Made by a program: the position numbers and the translations under genes
From: Clavelina lepadiformis
Lineage: Eukaryota > Chordata > Ascidiacea > Aplousobranchia > Clavelinidae
DNA length: 64,000 nt
Assembly (NCBI RefSeq): GCF_947623445.1
Contig: NC_135247.1
Span: 808,501 to 872,500, forward strand
Direction of reading: 5' to 3'
Notes under the pieces: model-generated
The model's database searches: none
What the model was told of the DNA's origin: nothing
The model's input: the letters and a program-made list of their open reading frames with translations, nothing else
Shown here: positions 1 through 11,871 of the stretch, one piece after another
Layout of the letters: each line of letters opens with the position of its first letter
Position numbering within the stretch: position 1 is the first letter of the stretch

Positions 1-429
1 CGAGTCGACTTGGACAACTTCTACTATTATAGTCAAAGATTAGTGCTTTATGTTAAAATATTCGTTAAAATTATATATTTAATAACAGAAACAAATCATA
101 AACCGAGTTGAGATGGAGCTGATGAATAAACTGGATGCAATTTCTGAAGTGATGTCAGCAAATGTTTTGAAATAAATTGCATTTGGCTTATTAAGACTAC
201 CATCAAATTTCAGGTTGACATGAGCCAAAGAATTATTTGACTCAATGATTCAAGTCTGAAATATTTGAGTTGGTTACAATTTTGCTGTAACACACGATTA
301 TGCAAAAAGCAATGAAAACAATTTGTAAAACGTCTATGCTAAAAGCTATAAAAATTTCCATTTGCAATTAGAATTAATCACAACCCCCCAGTATGTTTGT
401 AAAACTTTTCACGTCGGAGAATAAGTGAT
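1..429. other. 5' flank of the first SPRY-kinase gene
   Basis: AT-rich sequence with no gene, RNA or repeat that I can recognise. A frame continuous with the first coding exon is open only back to about 403, where an in-frame TAA lies, so coding sequence is unlikely to extend far upstream without another intron. No TATA box or other promoter element could be called. Confidence 0.4.
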
Positions 430-3295
430 ATGGCAATGCCCAAAAGGTTCAGGAGCAATAGTATTCAAGTTGAGGGAAACCACCTCAGGTACTTCTATTG
501 CTGTGATGTTTATTGAAATATGTCGTTTATGCAACAATTTTACACAAAATTTTGTTTAATGTTTATTAAACCGATTAAGACAGTTTTCAAATAATTTTCT
601 CTTAGTATGTTGCAAACTCTTTAATAAAATCTGTCATGTCCTTGCACCACACTAATTATAATTGGGATTAAAAACCATTTGTTTTATGTTTGAACCATCA
701 TTTATGATAGTTTTCTGTTAAATTTAAAATTTGGTGACTATTAATTTCTTTTTATTTCTATTTCAGGTTTAATGGTGATTTATATGGTGGGTTTTGCATG
801 ACTTCATCATTGACATTTGAGAAAAATTACTTTGAAGTTAAATTTCTGGCTATTGGAATCCCTGCTTGGTGTAGGTTATATTTATTTTAAAGGAATATTT
901 TGTAATTGTTGTAGTGTCAGTGAGTGCAGTGTATTAGCTTTATATTGTCTATGTCTTATCTATTCATATGTTTGACATTAATTGTATCATATTTGTGAAA
1001 TGAAATGCAGGCACGATTGGTCTAGCACCTGAAAATTATGATCTGAACAATCAACTTGGCTGGTTTCCTGGATCGATTGGATTCAGAGATAAAGGATGGT
1101 AATTTTATGACGCAGATATGGTCAATATAGATGGTTAAATGGTCATAGTTTGAAAACAGCAGCACAATTACAATGAATCCAAGGCATTTAGCTAATTGAT
1201 ATCAATTAATGAGATAACATTTCAGTTTCAGAGTCTGGCGCAACAACAGGAGTGAAGAAATATCACAAGAAAATTTAAAATACCATAGAAATGACATAAT
1301 AGGATGCGGGATTAAGAGGACTCCAAATGAGTCAAGATGTACAGAAGTCTATTTCACAAAAAACGGAGAGCAGGTAACACTGAATATGTGGTAAAAATAT
1401 TTGATGGGTTGTCGTTAAAAGTTAACCCCTGGGGTTTTGTGTTCAATCATACTCTCTGCTTTTTATTTTCTAAGTATATGATATGATAACTGACCTGTAC
1501 AAATGTAACTTTTTGAATTAAGCAAAATCAATCATTGTTAATTTATTTTCCTGGATAATGGACTGAAGCCTTAACATTTGATTTTGCAGATTTACAGAAC
1601 TACCGTAAATAACTCAGAATACGAGTCTGGCTTTTATCCAGCTGTGGGATTGGGATTGCACGCTGAAGCTCAAATCTTGATTTGGCCAGATGATGATGTG
1701 AGTTCAGGAATGATGAACCATTTATAGGACCAGTCAGCCAACATATTATTATTACTTACATGTATTGAAATGCATTTGTTCTCATTATTTTCCAGTTGTT
1801 TGAAAAATATCTTGAAAGAATGAGTGAGATAAGAAATCTTGAACAGGTATTGCAGGTTTTGCTACCAGTGCTGCTGTGCACAGGTGTGGTCATGTGTTTA
1901 TAACATTGTTGATTTATTAAACTAACTTGTACTCAGTGCCCACTTTATCCCAAGCATCTACCAGCTTAATTTATTTCACAGATTTGTGATCAAATTTCAG
2001 AAACCCATGCACAAAATGCTCCGGTAAGTTTCGTTTGCGTAAATGCATCAAAAAAACATATAAATCATGTCAGCTTGTCTGCCTCTCAGTAAACTTGTCG
2101 CAATAACCATTTAATGTGATCGCTGCAAGTTGCTGGATCTAGTTATTCCTTAGATCAAGTATTATCCGTCTGCTGACGTCGAAGCAGTACAAGGCAACGA
2201 AGGATTTCTAGGCAGGGGTGGTTTTGGTTGTGTCCGTATGGCTTTTACAAAGTCCCTGGGTGTTGTGGCAGTGAAATGCTTTTCAGTATTTGGTGGACGT
2301 GATGATGTTCAACAGAGGGAAGAAAGGTGAGTACGCTCAACTTTGTTGATTGGTCATGGTTAAAAAATACCAACAATAAGTTTTAATGCTTAACCTGACG
2401 GCATTTTCATAGGTTGACAATAGAGCTTGGGCTGATTGCCAGTTCCAGTCATGTCAATATCATGAGAGTTGAAGGATTTACAACCTGGCCTGGGGCGATG
2501 GGAATCCTGTTAGAATACATGCCGGGAGATTTGTGCACTTTCTTGCTTTACAAAATCGACGATAGCTTTCGTATACCAAGAATCCCAGCTTTGATTAAGC
2601 TTCGCATCTGCACTGATGTTGCCAGTGGGATAACATTTCTTCATCACGGCTTTGCTGCTGATCAACGGATAACTCACGGTGACATCAAACCAGAAAATAT
2701 TCTCTTGACTGCTGATCTTCGATGCAAAATTGGTGATTTCGGAGCTGCTGAGTTGGCCACTGTTACAGGAAGCACAATGTCCACGGTTGAGCAACGATGT
2801 CGCGAGCAAACTTTGGTTTACTCCGCCCCAGAGCGCTTGCAGAATCCTCAACTTCAAACAAAAAAAGCAATGGATGTTTTCAGCTTCTCCATGACCATGA
2901 GGGCAACTCTGGTCCGGAAGAATCCAAATATGAATGCTCAAGGTGAAATGAGAGTCGAAGACTATGTTGAACTCATTCGAGAGAGACAGTACCGTCCACC
3001 TCTTGATGATGTTGAAGATCTCGAGGCAAGTTTGACTGATGATGCGGATGTTGCCATCATTGATCTTCTCAAGGATAAAATGGTGAAATGCTGGGAGCAC
3101 AATCCTGATGAGAGGCCTTCCATGATGGATGTTCGTGATCGTCTCCTGCAGTGTCTTTCTACCAAGGATCAATCTGTCATTGCTCAGCATGTGGCGGATA
3201 TCACCAAGCACATGGACATAAAACTACCATGTCGTCAGCAATATGCTTGTGCTCCGATTCAATGTTTTGTCGCTCCTCATTTTGATTCTTTGTAA
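430..3295 (+). CDS. SPRY-domain/TKL (RIPK-like) protein kinase, copy 1
   Basis: Nine exons splice into a 551-residue protein: 430-488, 767-870, 1011-1098, 1226-1373, 1590-1697, 1796-1846, 1982-2023, 2154-2326 and 2413-3295. Residues about 20-167 form a SPRY/B30.2 domain (NYFEVKFL, then FTKNGEQ and FYPAVGLGL). Two short exons (LFEKYLERMSEIRNLEQ and the next) form a brief coiled coil. The kinase starts near residue 201 with a GRGGFG glycine loop, VAVK lysine (about K241), catalytic HGDIKPEN (D about 348), DFG (about 366) and APE. HGD in place of HRD makes it a non-RD kinase, a class that includes IRAK1 and many plant immune kinases. The end of the lobe (CWEHNPDERPSM) is TKL/RIPK-like. All catalytic residues are present, so activity is likely. 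The start is supported because copy 2 begins with the same Met-Ala-Met and a 59-bp first exon. A possible AATAAA lies at 4157. Immune signalling is inference; substrates are unknown. Confidence 0.85.
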
Positions 3296-4559
3296 TTTTA
3301 CATTTTCATGAATTTAATTTAGAAACTTAGAATTAGAAATTTAAAAACAAGTATTAAGCTTGTTGTAAGTTTTAACTGTTTTTTTGCAATCATTGTATTA
3401 TACACATTTGTGATAGGTTATATTACATGGGCTTTATGAATAGCATTGAGCTATAGAACATTGTTAGAATTATTGAACCAGTAGTGACCAAGAAGGCCAG
3501 TTGTGTTTCTGTGATTTTATGTTCTCCGCTTGAAATAACTTTCACAGCAAGACAGGTTTTGTTCGATAAGTTGTTGACATGCTTGGTTGGTTGATGACAT
3601 GGGTTGTGTTATTTTTCAAACTACTTTAGTGTTGGCATATCTTTTAATTTGCTTAATTTAAGATTGCTGGAATGTCAGTGAATCTATATCTTAGCATGAA
3701 GTGACACATCATTGGTGTAATCCAGTTTTGTGATAAGCCGAGATCTTGTAATGTTTATAACAAAGTGATATGAAAGTGCTTTATGCAACGTTGGTGCTGC
3801 CCAGTGTTTAGTTTGTTGCAATCTAGTCCGATTCGCCTTGCTCTAATGCAAAACTCGTGATGTGTACTTGCAATCATGGCTCTGTTTTATTTGTGCATAG
3901 GAAAGGAAATGTTATTACAATGATTTCAATTCTATGATAGTTTCATTATTTGATGTTCCTGCAGCAGCAATGATCTATTCCGTAAAGTTCTGTATTTCTA
4001 ACATTTTGTAACACTTACCGCTGCGACCATGAACGGTCGCACAAACGATGAAAGCAGTTGCTTGCTTGTTAGTAAACTATATGAGATCCGTATTTAATTT
4101 GGCTGCCCAGCTACTAGTTTAGTTGTGTTTTCTGTCGATTGGGTTTTGGATTTTATAATAAAAAATTAGTGTAAATGGCTGTGTGCAATATATCCTGGAG
4201 CATCTGAAATGTCATTAAATACAGAACTTTATTTCCTATGTTTACCTTAATTTTATAATAAACAGTTGCAAGTTTTCCTCAAACAAATTTAACTTGTTTC
4301 TGGAGATCATGGGATGTTTGGCTGAGTTGTGTAATTGGATACTCAGTAATAATCGCAATTATCTCGTTTGGGTTTTTACAAAGTCATCACGAATTTGAAG
4401 AGGTAATTTTACTGCAATTAAATATTCAATTTTGAATAAACTTTTAAACGATCAATTGGATCAGCTTTACAGTGGTCGGTAAAAGACATGCGATCATAGG
4501 GACGTGCGAATTGCAGAAACCATAAGAAGTGATGGATTAAAGCCAGACATTACCAGGCC
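3296..4559. other. 3' flank of copy 1; no gene seen
   Basis: AT-rich sequence with stops in all frames. The first 40 bases or so after the stop resemble the 3' flank of inverted copy 2, then similarity is lost. An AATAAA at 4157-4162 is followed by a GT-rich stretch and could be the poly(A) signal, implying a 3' UTR of about 0.9 kb. Other AATAAA matches are less convincing. Confidence 0.35.
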
Positions 4560-4569
4560 TACCTAACTT

Positions 4570-5440
4570 CTTGGCAAACTGTGAAAATAGCGAAACTCCT
4601 ATGGGGAATTCTTGACAATCGAATTGATTTCTCGACAAGCTCTAAAATTAGGGAAAGAACCTACTTTCTTGACAAGTCTCAAAGATAGGGAAAGCACCTA
4701 ATTTATGGAAAAGTCCTAAAGATAGGGAAAACACCTAATTTATAGAAAAGTTCTAAAAATAGGGAAAGCACCTATTTTCTAGACAAGTCCCAAAGATAGG
4801 GAAAGCACCTAATTTACAGAAAAATCCTTAAGATAGGGAAAGCACCTATTTTATGGAAAAGTCCTAAAGATAGGGAAAGCACCTACTTTCTTGACAAGTC
4901 CCAAAGATAGGGAAAGCACCTAATTTACAGAAAAATCCTTAAGATAAGGAAAACACCTAATTTATGAAAAAGTTCTAAAAATAGGGAAAGCACCTATTTT
5001 CTAGACAAGTCCCAAAGATAGGGAAAGCACCTAATTTACAGAAAAATCCTTAAGATAGGGAAAGCACCTATTTTATGGAAAAGTCCTAAAGATAGGGAAA
5101 GCACCTACTTTCTTGACAAGTCCCAAAGATAGGGAAAGCAACTAATTTACAGAAAAATCCTTAAGATAAGGAAAACACCTAATTTATGAAAAAGTTCTAA
5201 AAATAGGGAAAGCACCTATTTTCTAGACAAGTCCCAAAGATAGGGAAAGCACCTAATTTACAGAAAAATCCTTAAGATAGGGAAAGCACCTATTTTATGG
5301 AAAAGTCCTAAAGATAGGGAAAGCACCTACTTTCTTGACAAGTCCCAAAGATAGGGAAAGCAACTAATTTACAGAAAAATCCTGAAGATAGGGAAAGCAC
5401 TTAATTTGTGGACAGGCCTAATTTGTAGAAATTGGAAAGC
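4570..5440. repeat. Satellite-like tandem repeat: 37-bp monomer, 222-bp higher-order unit
   Basis: Monomers of 37 bp, each ending in a GATAGGGAAAGCACCTA-like core, are repeated more than 20 times. Monomer variants recur in a fixed order of six, giving a 222-bp higher-order period. The variant carrying CCTATTTTCTAGACAAG occurs at 4771, 4993 and 5215, exactly 222 bp apart. The later higher-order copies are nearly identical while the left edge is more diverged, as expected of an array growing by unequal exchange. The array fills the gap between the tail-to-tail SPRY-kinase genes. There are no unique spacers, so it is not a CRISPR array. Confidence 0.95.
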
Positions 5441-6281
5441 TTCTGTGGGGAATGATCACGTAACAGCAGTAAGAATTATGCTTGGGAAAAAGCCTACCAT
5501 GATATTTATTTAAGTACAGAGCTATAAAGTCACGCTCAGGTGCAGATATATAATATAAGTAAGTCATATAAGCTAACCTTCGTGCGGGTTCACAGCGGCC
5601 CATGGCCGAGGGATAGGACTTAGAACGGCTTAAGGCCTTGTTTTGTTTTAGAGTGCCTTTTGGCCTTAGATTGGGTAAGAATGGCTTACCATCTGAGAAT
5701 AATCTAAATCAGCTTATGGCCGTAAATGAAGCTAAAGCACACATTGAAAGAATGGGAGACATTTTTTACTAATCATTTAACTATATCACATATAAAACTA
5801 TTTACAAAGTGCTCATTATGTCACGATATCAATATTATATTTGTTAATATCAATTTGTTATATCTTCATAGTATTGTTGATAATACAGAATTAATGCTAT
5901 ACAAATATAACAGAGCAATGAACCAAACGAAACGGTTGCAACAAACCAAACACGGGACAACACGTACAAAACCTACGTTGTAAAAGCACTTTCAAGACAA
6001 TGAGATACAAGAGCTACTGATTGAAGCTTGCTGAAAAATAAACAGCTAAAAACTAAGACATAACTTTGAATTAACTTAAACTAAAACTAGTAATACAACT
6101 TATAGCAGAGTGTATAGCATTTACGGTCAATGAAAAACTTCAAAGCAAAAAATGCAATTCAATATCTACAAATGGCCCAAGAAAGTAATCTTAAGCCAAC
6201 AATTAAAAAAAATATATAAGTAGGTTAAGTAAAAATTTACCAAAATACGCAATGTCTAAATTAATTGATGAAAATGTAAAA
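5441..6281. other. Spacer between satellite and copy 2; no gene seen
   Basis: AT-rich sequence. Short open frames here, such as 5726-5983 (+), have no recognisable motif and look like chance. The right end is the 3' flank of the minus-strand kinase copy 2. Confidence 0.4.
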
Positions 6282-9200
6282 TTAAAAAGAATCAAAATGA
6301 GGAGCGACAAAACATTGAATCGGAGCACAAGCATATTGCTGACGACATGGTAGTTTGATGTCCATGTGCTTGGTGATATCCGCCACATGCTGAGCAATGA
6401 CAGATTGATCCTTGGTAGAAAGACACTGCAGGAGAAGATCACGAACATCCATCATGGAAGGCCTCTCATCAGGATTGTGCTCCCAGCATTTTACCATTTC
6501 ATCCTTGAGAAGATCAATGATAGCAACATCCGCATCATCAGTCAAGCTTGCCTTGATATCGTCAACATCATCAAGAGGTGGACGGTATTGTCTCTCTCGA
6601 ATGAGTCCAACATAGTCTTCGACTCTCATTTCACCTTGAGCATTCATATTTGGATGCTTCCGGACCAGAGTTGCCCTCATGGTCATGGAGAAGCTGAAAA
6701 CATCCATTGCTCTTTTTGTTTGAAGTTGAGGATCCTGCAAGCGCTCTGGGGCGGAGTAAACCAACGTTTGCTCGCGAAAACGTTGCTCAACCGTGGACAT
6801 TGTGCTTCCTGTAACAGTGGCCAACTCAGCTGCTCCGAAATCACCGACTTTGCATCGAAGATCAGCAGTCAAGAGAATATTTTCTGGTTTGATGTCACCA
6901 TGAGTTATCCGTTGATCAGCAGCAAAGCCGTGATGAAGAAATGTTATCCCACTGGCAACATCAGTGCAGATGCGAAGCTTAATCAAAGCTGGGATTCTTG
7001 GTATGCGAAACCGATCGTCGATTTTATAAAGCAAGAATGTGCACAAATCTCCCGGCATGTATTCTAACAGGATTCCCATCGCCCCAGGCCAGGACGTGAA
7101 TCCTTCAACTCTCATGACGTTGACATGACTGGAACTGACAATCAGTTCAAGCTCTTTCTTAAACCTATGAAAATGCCGTCAGGTTAAGCATTAAAACTTA
7201 TTGTTGGTATTTTTTAACCATGACCAATCAACAAAGTTGAACGTACTCACCTTTCTTCCTTCTGTTGAACATCATCACGTCCACCAAATACTGAAAAGCA
7301 TTTCACTGCCACAACACCCAGGGACTTTGTAAAAGCCATGCGGACGCAACCAAAACCACCCCTGCCTAGAAATCCTTCGTTGCCCGGTACTGCTTCGATG
7401 TCAGCGGATGGATAATACTTGATCTAAGCAATAACTGGATCCAGCAACTTGCAGAGATCACATTAAATGGTTATTGCAACCAGTTTACTGAGAGGCAGAC
7501 AAGCTGACACGATTTAAATGTTTTTTTGGTGCATTTACGCAAATGAAACTTACCAGAACCTTTTGCGCATGATTCCCTGAAATCTGCTCACATCTCTGTG
7601 AAATAGATTATGATTAGGCGTATACGATTTCTGGTAGATGTTTCGGCAAATCTTTGCACTGAGCACAAGCTTGTTTAATAAATCAACTTCATTATACACA
7701 AACATATAACCATAGCTATTTAAGGCAGAATTAGTAGGAACATTTTTAACACCTGTTCAAGATTTCTAATCTTACTCATTCTTTCAAGATACTTTTCAAA
7801 AAACTGGAAAATAAGAACAGCAATTACGTTTCAATACATGTAAGTAACAATAATATGTTGGCCGATTTATCCTATAAATATAAACGGTTCACCATTCCTG
7901 AACTCACATCATCATCTGGCCAAATCAAAATTTTAGCTTCAGCTTTCAATCCCAATCCCACAGCTGGATAAAAGCCAGACTCGTATTCTGAGTTATTTAT
8001 GGTAGTTCTGTAAATCTGCAAAATTAAATGCCCATCACCCAGCAAAATAAATTAACAATGATCTGTTACCATTCACTTAGAAAATAAAAGCAGAGAGAAT
8101 GATTGAACACAAAACCCCAAGGGTTAACTTTTAACGACAACCCATCAAATATTTTTACCACATATTCAGTGTTACCTGCTTTCCGTTTTTTGTGAAATAG
8201 ACTTCTGTACATCTTGGCTCATTTGGAGTCCTCTTAATCCCGCATCCTATTATGTCATTTCTATTGTATTTTAAATTTTCTTGTGATATTTCTTCACTCC
8301 TGTTGTTGCGCCAGACTCTCAGACTAAAATGTTATTATTCCCAGTTTGTTTGAAAGCCTATTTATTTATGATTTTCTAAGATTTATGCAATTTATTTATT
8401 ATACCTTTATGCTTGTGATAAAATTCTATACCATAACATTACTTTCCCTTGTCTCTAAGCCCAATGGATTTAGCAAACCAGCCCAGTTCGTCATTCAGAT
8501 TATAATCGTCAGGGACCAGACCAATGGTACCTGCGTTTCATTACAACAAGATATTTATATCTAACAATAAAAGGTCTTTAATATTGTAATAACAAAACTT
8601 GTACAATGTATTCTCTTGACGACTATCTATAACCTACACCAAGGATGTGGATTTCCAACGTTTAGAAATTTGACTTCAAAGTAACTTTTCTCAAGTGTCA
8701 GTGGTGACGTCATGCTAAATCCGCCATATAAATCACCAGCAAACCTGATGTGTATAAAAATCGTTTGCTATTGTTATATAAGCTTTATTGCTTGCCACGG
8801 TTTAGCTCTATTTCTATTCTTCGTTTAACTTGCTGTGAATGCTTTAAACCAGGGATGTCCAACCTGCGGCCCACCTGAGATTTTTGTGCGGCCCCCTAGT
8901 CATTTTCACTACAAAACTACACTTTCACTACACTACTTCATGTACCCATTTTTCTTGAAATTTAATAGGTTTTGCGGCCCATTCAATTATTTCAATTGAC
9001 AATGCGGCCCACTATAATAAAAGGTTGGACATCCCTGCTTTAAACTGTCGTATTCCAAGATCATACAAATGGTAATTTTGTTATTGGCGCAAGACTAATA
9101 AGCCTAAAAGTATAAGGGTGCTCAACAACATTATGACATCGTATTATGTATACACAAAAGTGAAGGGATTCGCACAACGTGGTGACTTTGCTTTGCTTTG

Positions 9201-10127
9201 GAAATATTGTTGAACAACGACACTATACTGTTTGGGAGAAAACGACAATGGAGCGATACATAAACAGGCAAATTGATAAATTAAGGAAAAGACAGTGGCC
9301 TGGAAAAAAAGAGCTGTGCGTAGGTTGGGAGAAGTGTCACGTGAAAGAGGAAGTCAACCAACTGAAACGACTTCAAGGCTAAAACCGAAGCGTTCTTGGC
9401 GCGAAATTAAGCTGCTAAGGTATGACGCAATACTTGTTGCACATGCGCTTAGAACTGTTGGTCGTTGGCAACATGGAAGAGAGTAATATTAGAAAACATG
9501 GTGATGCAGACTACAATGAAAATCAAAAGTGTCTACTACGGCTATGTTGTTGCTTGAAACCTGATTATCTTGGAACCTCTGAAATTCACGCAAGCAAATG
9601 GTCTTAGAGAATCAAACGGGGGAGCCTTAGCAGAAAGAACGCAGAAAAAAGTTTTGTAAGCAATTTACAATTTTACAAAGCTTTAAATTTTTTACAAAAA
9701 TAAAACATTAAAAGTTAAAATTAAAAATTACAAAGAATATTACAAAGTATAAAAGTTCGTGAAAGCATCCAACGAATTTGCTAAAAGTGATTGTCAGAAT
9801 CCAAAAAATGTTACGTAACAGCAGGGATTCGTAACAGACGAAGTACAGGATATTAAAGAAACAAAGCCGGCCGGGAGATCCTCTTTTCTGCTTTTTATAC
9901 CGTGCTTGCACCGTGAAAAAAGTTTCATATTTAAAAACTTTCAGAAAATATTTTGACCCGAAAAATTATGGTAGGCTGCTTAATTTACACATTTATCTGT
10001 CATTACAAAGAAATAGTTTAAGAAAATCTATCGTTATCTCAACGAAATACAAAAAAGCGAATCCATACCTAAGATTATTCCCGTCAACTTGAATGGAGTT
10101 ACTTCTGTACGATCTCTGCATTGCCAT
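6282..10127 (-). CDS. SPRY-domain/TKL (RIPK-like) protein kinase, copy 2 (inverted)
   Basis: Nine minus-strand exons give about 552 residues: 10069-10127, 8638-8744, 8443-8530, 8176-8323, 7908-8015, 7753-7803, 7554-7595, 7251-7423 and 6282-7164. Intron positions and phases match copy 1, and exons 4 to 9 have identical lengths. The SPRY domain (SYFEVKFL, GLVPDDYNL) and short coiled coil (FFEKYLERMSKIRNLEQ) precede a kinase with GRGGFG, VAVK, HGDIKPEN, DFG and APE. The 277 residues from MRVEGF to the stop differ from copy 1 at 14 positions. Several introns, for example the last one and the one after exon 4, are almost identical to copy 1. The first intron is enlarged and carries a hAT-like MITE at 8850-9037. 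No disabling change was seen. It is convergent with copy 1. Function is inferred only by architecture: a non-RD kinase with a putative recognition domain. Confidence 0.84.
8850..9037. mobile_element. hAT-like MITE (188 bp) with perfect TIRs and 8-bp target duplication
   Basis: A perfect 15-bp inverted terminal repeat, CAGGGATGTCCAACC, bounds the element at 8850-8864 and 9023-9037. It is flanked by identical 8-bp direct repeats CTTTAAAC at 8842-8849 and 9038-9045. The 8-bp duplication and CAGG-type ends indicate the hAT superfamily. The interior has GCGGCCC motifs and no coding capacity. It lies in intron 1 of SPRY-kinase copy 2. Intact termini and target duplication suggest a fairly recent insertion. 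Confidence 0.93.
9046..10068. other. Remainder of copy 2 intron 1; no gene seen
   Basis: This part of the enlarged first intron of SPRY-kinase copy 2 holds overlapping plus-strand open frames between 9179 and 9607. None has a recognisable motif, signal peptide or splice context, so I treat them as chance. The extra length relative to copy 1 points to inserted sequence of unknown origin. Confidence 0.35.
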
Positions 10128-11871
10128 ATAGTATTTCTTTATTCTTCAAAAATAGATATAACCGTACAACAAATCATGTAATAGCCACAGCGATGTGTCT
10201 CTGCACAAAAATGAAAATGCATTGATTGTTGATGCAGTCATTTAATAGTTATAAGTTGTTGTGAAAACACGAAGTTTGCATAATTTGAAGAGCTTGCTTA
10301 AAGAAATTGAATTCCTCTGTTAAACGCCGATTTCAGAGGGTGCTAGCACATGCGGAAACAGCCAATTAAAATGAGGTACTTATATAGACTTGTATTTAAC
10401 GTCGAAGGAATGCTTAGAAAAGTTATATGCAACCTTGGTATTCTAACTTCTGCTATTATAGCCTCTTTTTAACAATAGTAATAAAGTAAAACAACGACTA
10501 TTCTGCTATCTAACTGGTCCAAACAGTCTTAATTTTTGGCGTTTGACTTATTAAAGCGAAGCATCCTGATAAGCTTGCGAGTGTGAGTCACTTGAAATGC
10601 TTATTTACCGAATCACCGGGAAACTTGCAATGTTTATTCGCATCTTTATAACATCTTATACCATTTATATATTTATCCCTTATTTTTGTTGTTTCGTTAC
10701 AAAACGTTGTACAAATAAGTTTAACCTGCCATACATGTGACATCAGGCGTCATCATCTACGCAGCGAAAGAACTCACCTACAGCGAAGCAACCAACCACC
10801 CAACTTCCGCTTTTTTCGCTTGTAGATTGAATCCTGCTTACGTAAACGGAAGCTGATAAATCAGTTGACAGAAACGTACGGTTCGACCTTAGTTTCATTT
10901 GGTCAGATTCATAAAACAAAATTTTGTGTAATCGATCTGGCCTGAACGCGAATCGTTTTAACTAAATATTATTTGAACAGGTTCTCGTATTTGGCTTGGT
11001 GTTTGGTGAAAATGCTTGGCTGGCCTGAATGTATATAGTTTTTACGATTGTTTGCAGTTGGGGTTTGGTGTTCTCGTTCTGAGCCCTGAACGCAAATTCT
11101 TTTTTACAACATCTTTAATAGAGCTCTCGGAACAGTTTGCGATCTTTCGCCAGCCCTTATAGTTCGGCTAAATTTTTAACCAGGCCCTGTCAGTAATGTA
11201 ATTGTACCACCTGGTTCTTAAACATGACTTGGTTTGCAAGTCTTTCCTGAGGTATTCTGGTGACATGATCAAACCATCGTAGTTAGGACCTTTTAATTTG
11301 AAGAAGTAAGGGCTCAAAATTTAAAGGATTACGGGTTTCGGTGCTGCGAGCTTGATCTAGTAACCTTACACTAAGATTCTAAAACTTGTCATCATATATC
11401 ACCGTTTGGTGTAAACGTCCCAGCTTGAATGTAAATCGTTTTTGTCGATTTCATTGATCTGGTCGAATTTAATGAGGTCATAAAATTTGATATGAATTTT
11501 CCAATCTTAGCGCAATTTGTTTTTACGATTTGTTAAAAAACGACCTTAATATGCCAGCAACGATTGTAGGGCTGAGCATTTTTCTGAACCGAAACCGAAC
11601 CTGAAAAATGAACGATAAGAAGCAAAATCCAAAACAGAAATCGAACTGTTTTAAGCAGCAACCACTTGTAAGCGTAACATTAAAAAATTCAAACTATAAT
11701 ATATTTGTTTATTTTGCCAGCAAGTTTTTTATTCTTGTCCCAGACAACACGCACCATGTAGGGCCGCACAAAACAAACTGATGGTCAGCAGTGTGGGCCG
11801 CAATTCACAAATTATCTCATAGTTGGCAATCAACGTGTTACACTGAATTTAAAATATAGAAAATGCTTTAC
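10128..11871. other. Intergenic stretch with degenerate repeated phrases
   Basis: No gene was found. Between about 10930 and 11560 related phrases recur irregularly on the plus strand, of the form CCTGAACGCAAATC followed by a T-rich run and ACGATT. They look like an old diverged repeat or transposon relic. From 11576 to 11660 there is an ACCGAAACCGAACC-rich stretch, and around 11745-11800 there are GGGCCGCA phrases reminiscent of hAT MITEs. None has clear termini. A kinase half for the neighbouring SPRY relic is not present here. Confidence 0.3.

Noticed and set aside
2510-3211. 233-codon minus-strand frame antisense to kinase copy 1, with an equivalent plus-strand frame at 6366-7067 antisense to copy 2
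   Set aside because: Both are shadows of the duplicated kinase exon. They resemble each other because the sense strands are near-identical, and neither has a domain or signal.
4570-5440. Repeat array resembling a CRISPR array by regular spacing
   Set aside because: Monomers abut with no unique spacers, the period is that of a satellite, and the window is eukaryotic.
10880-10900. GGTTCGA-like phrase suggesting a tRNA B box
   Set aside because: No matching A box or cloverleaf pairing could be found on either side.
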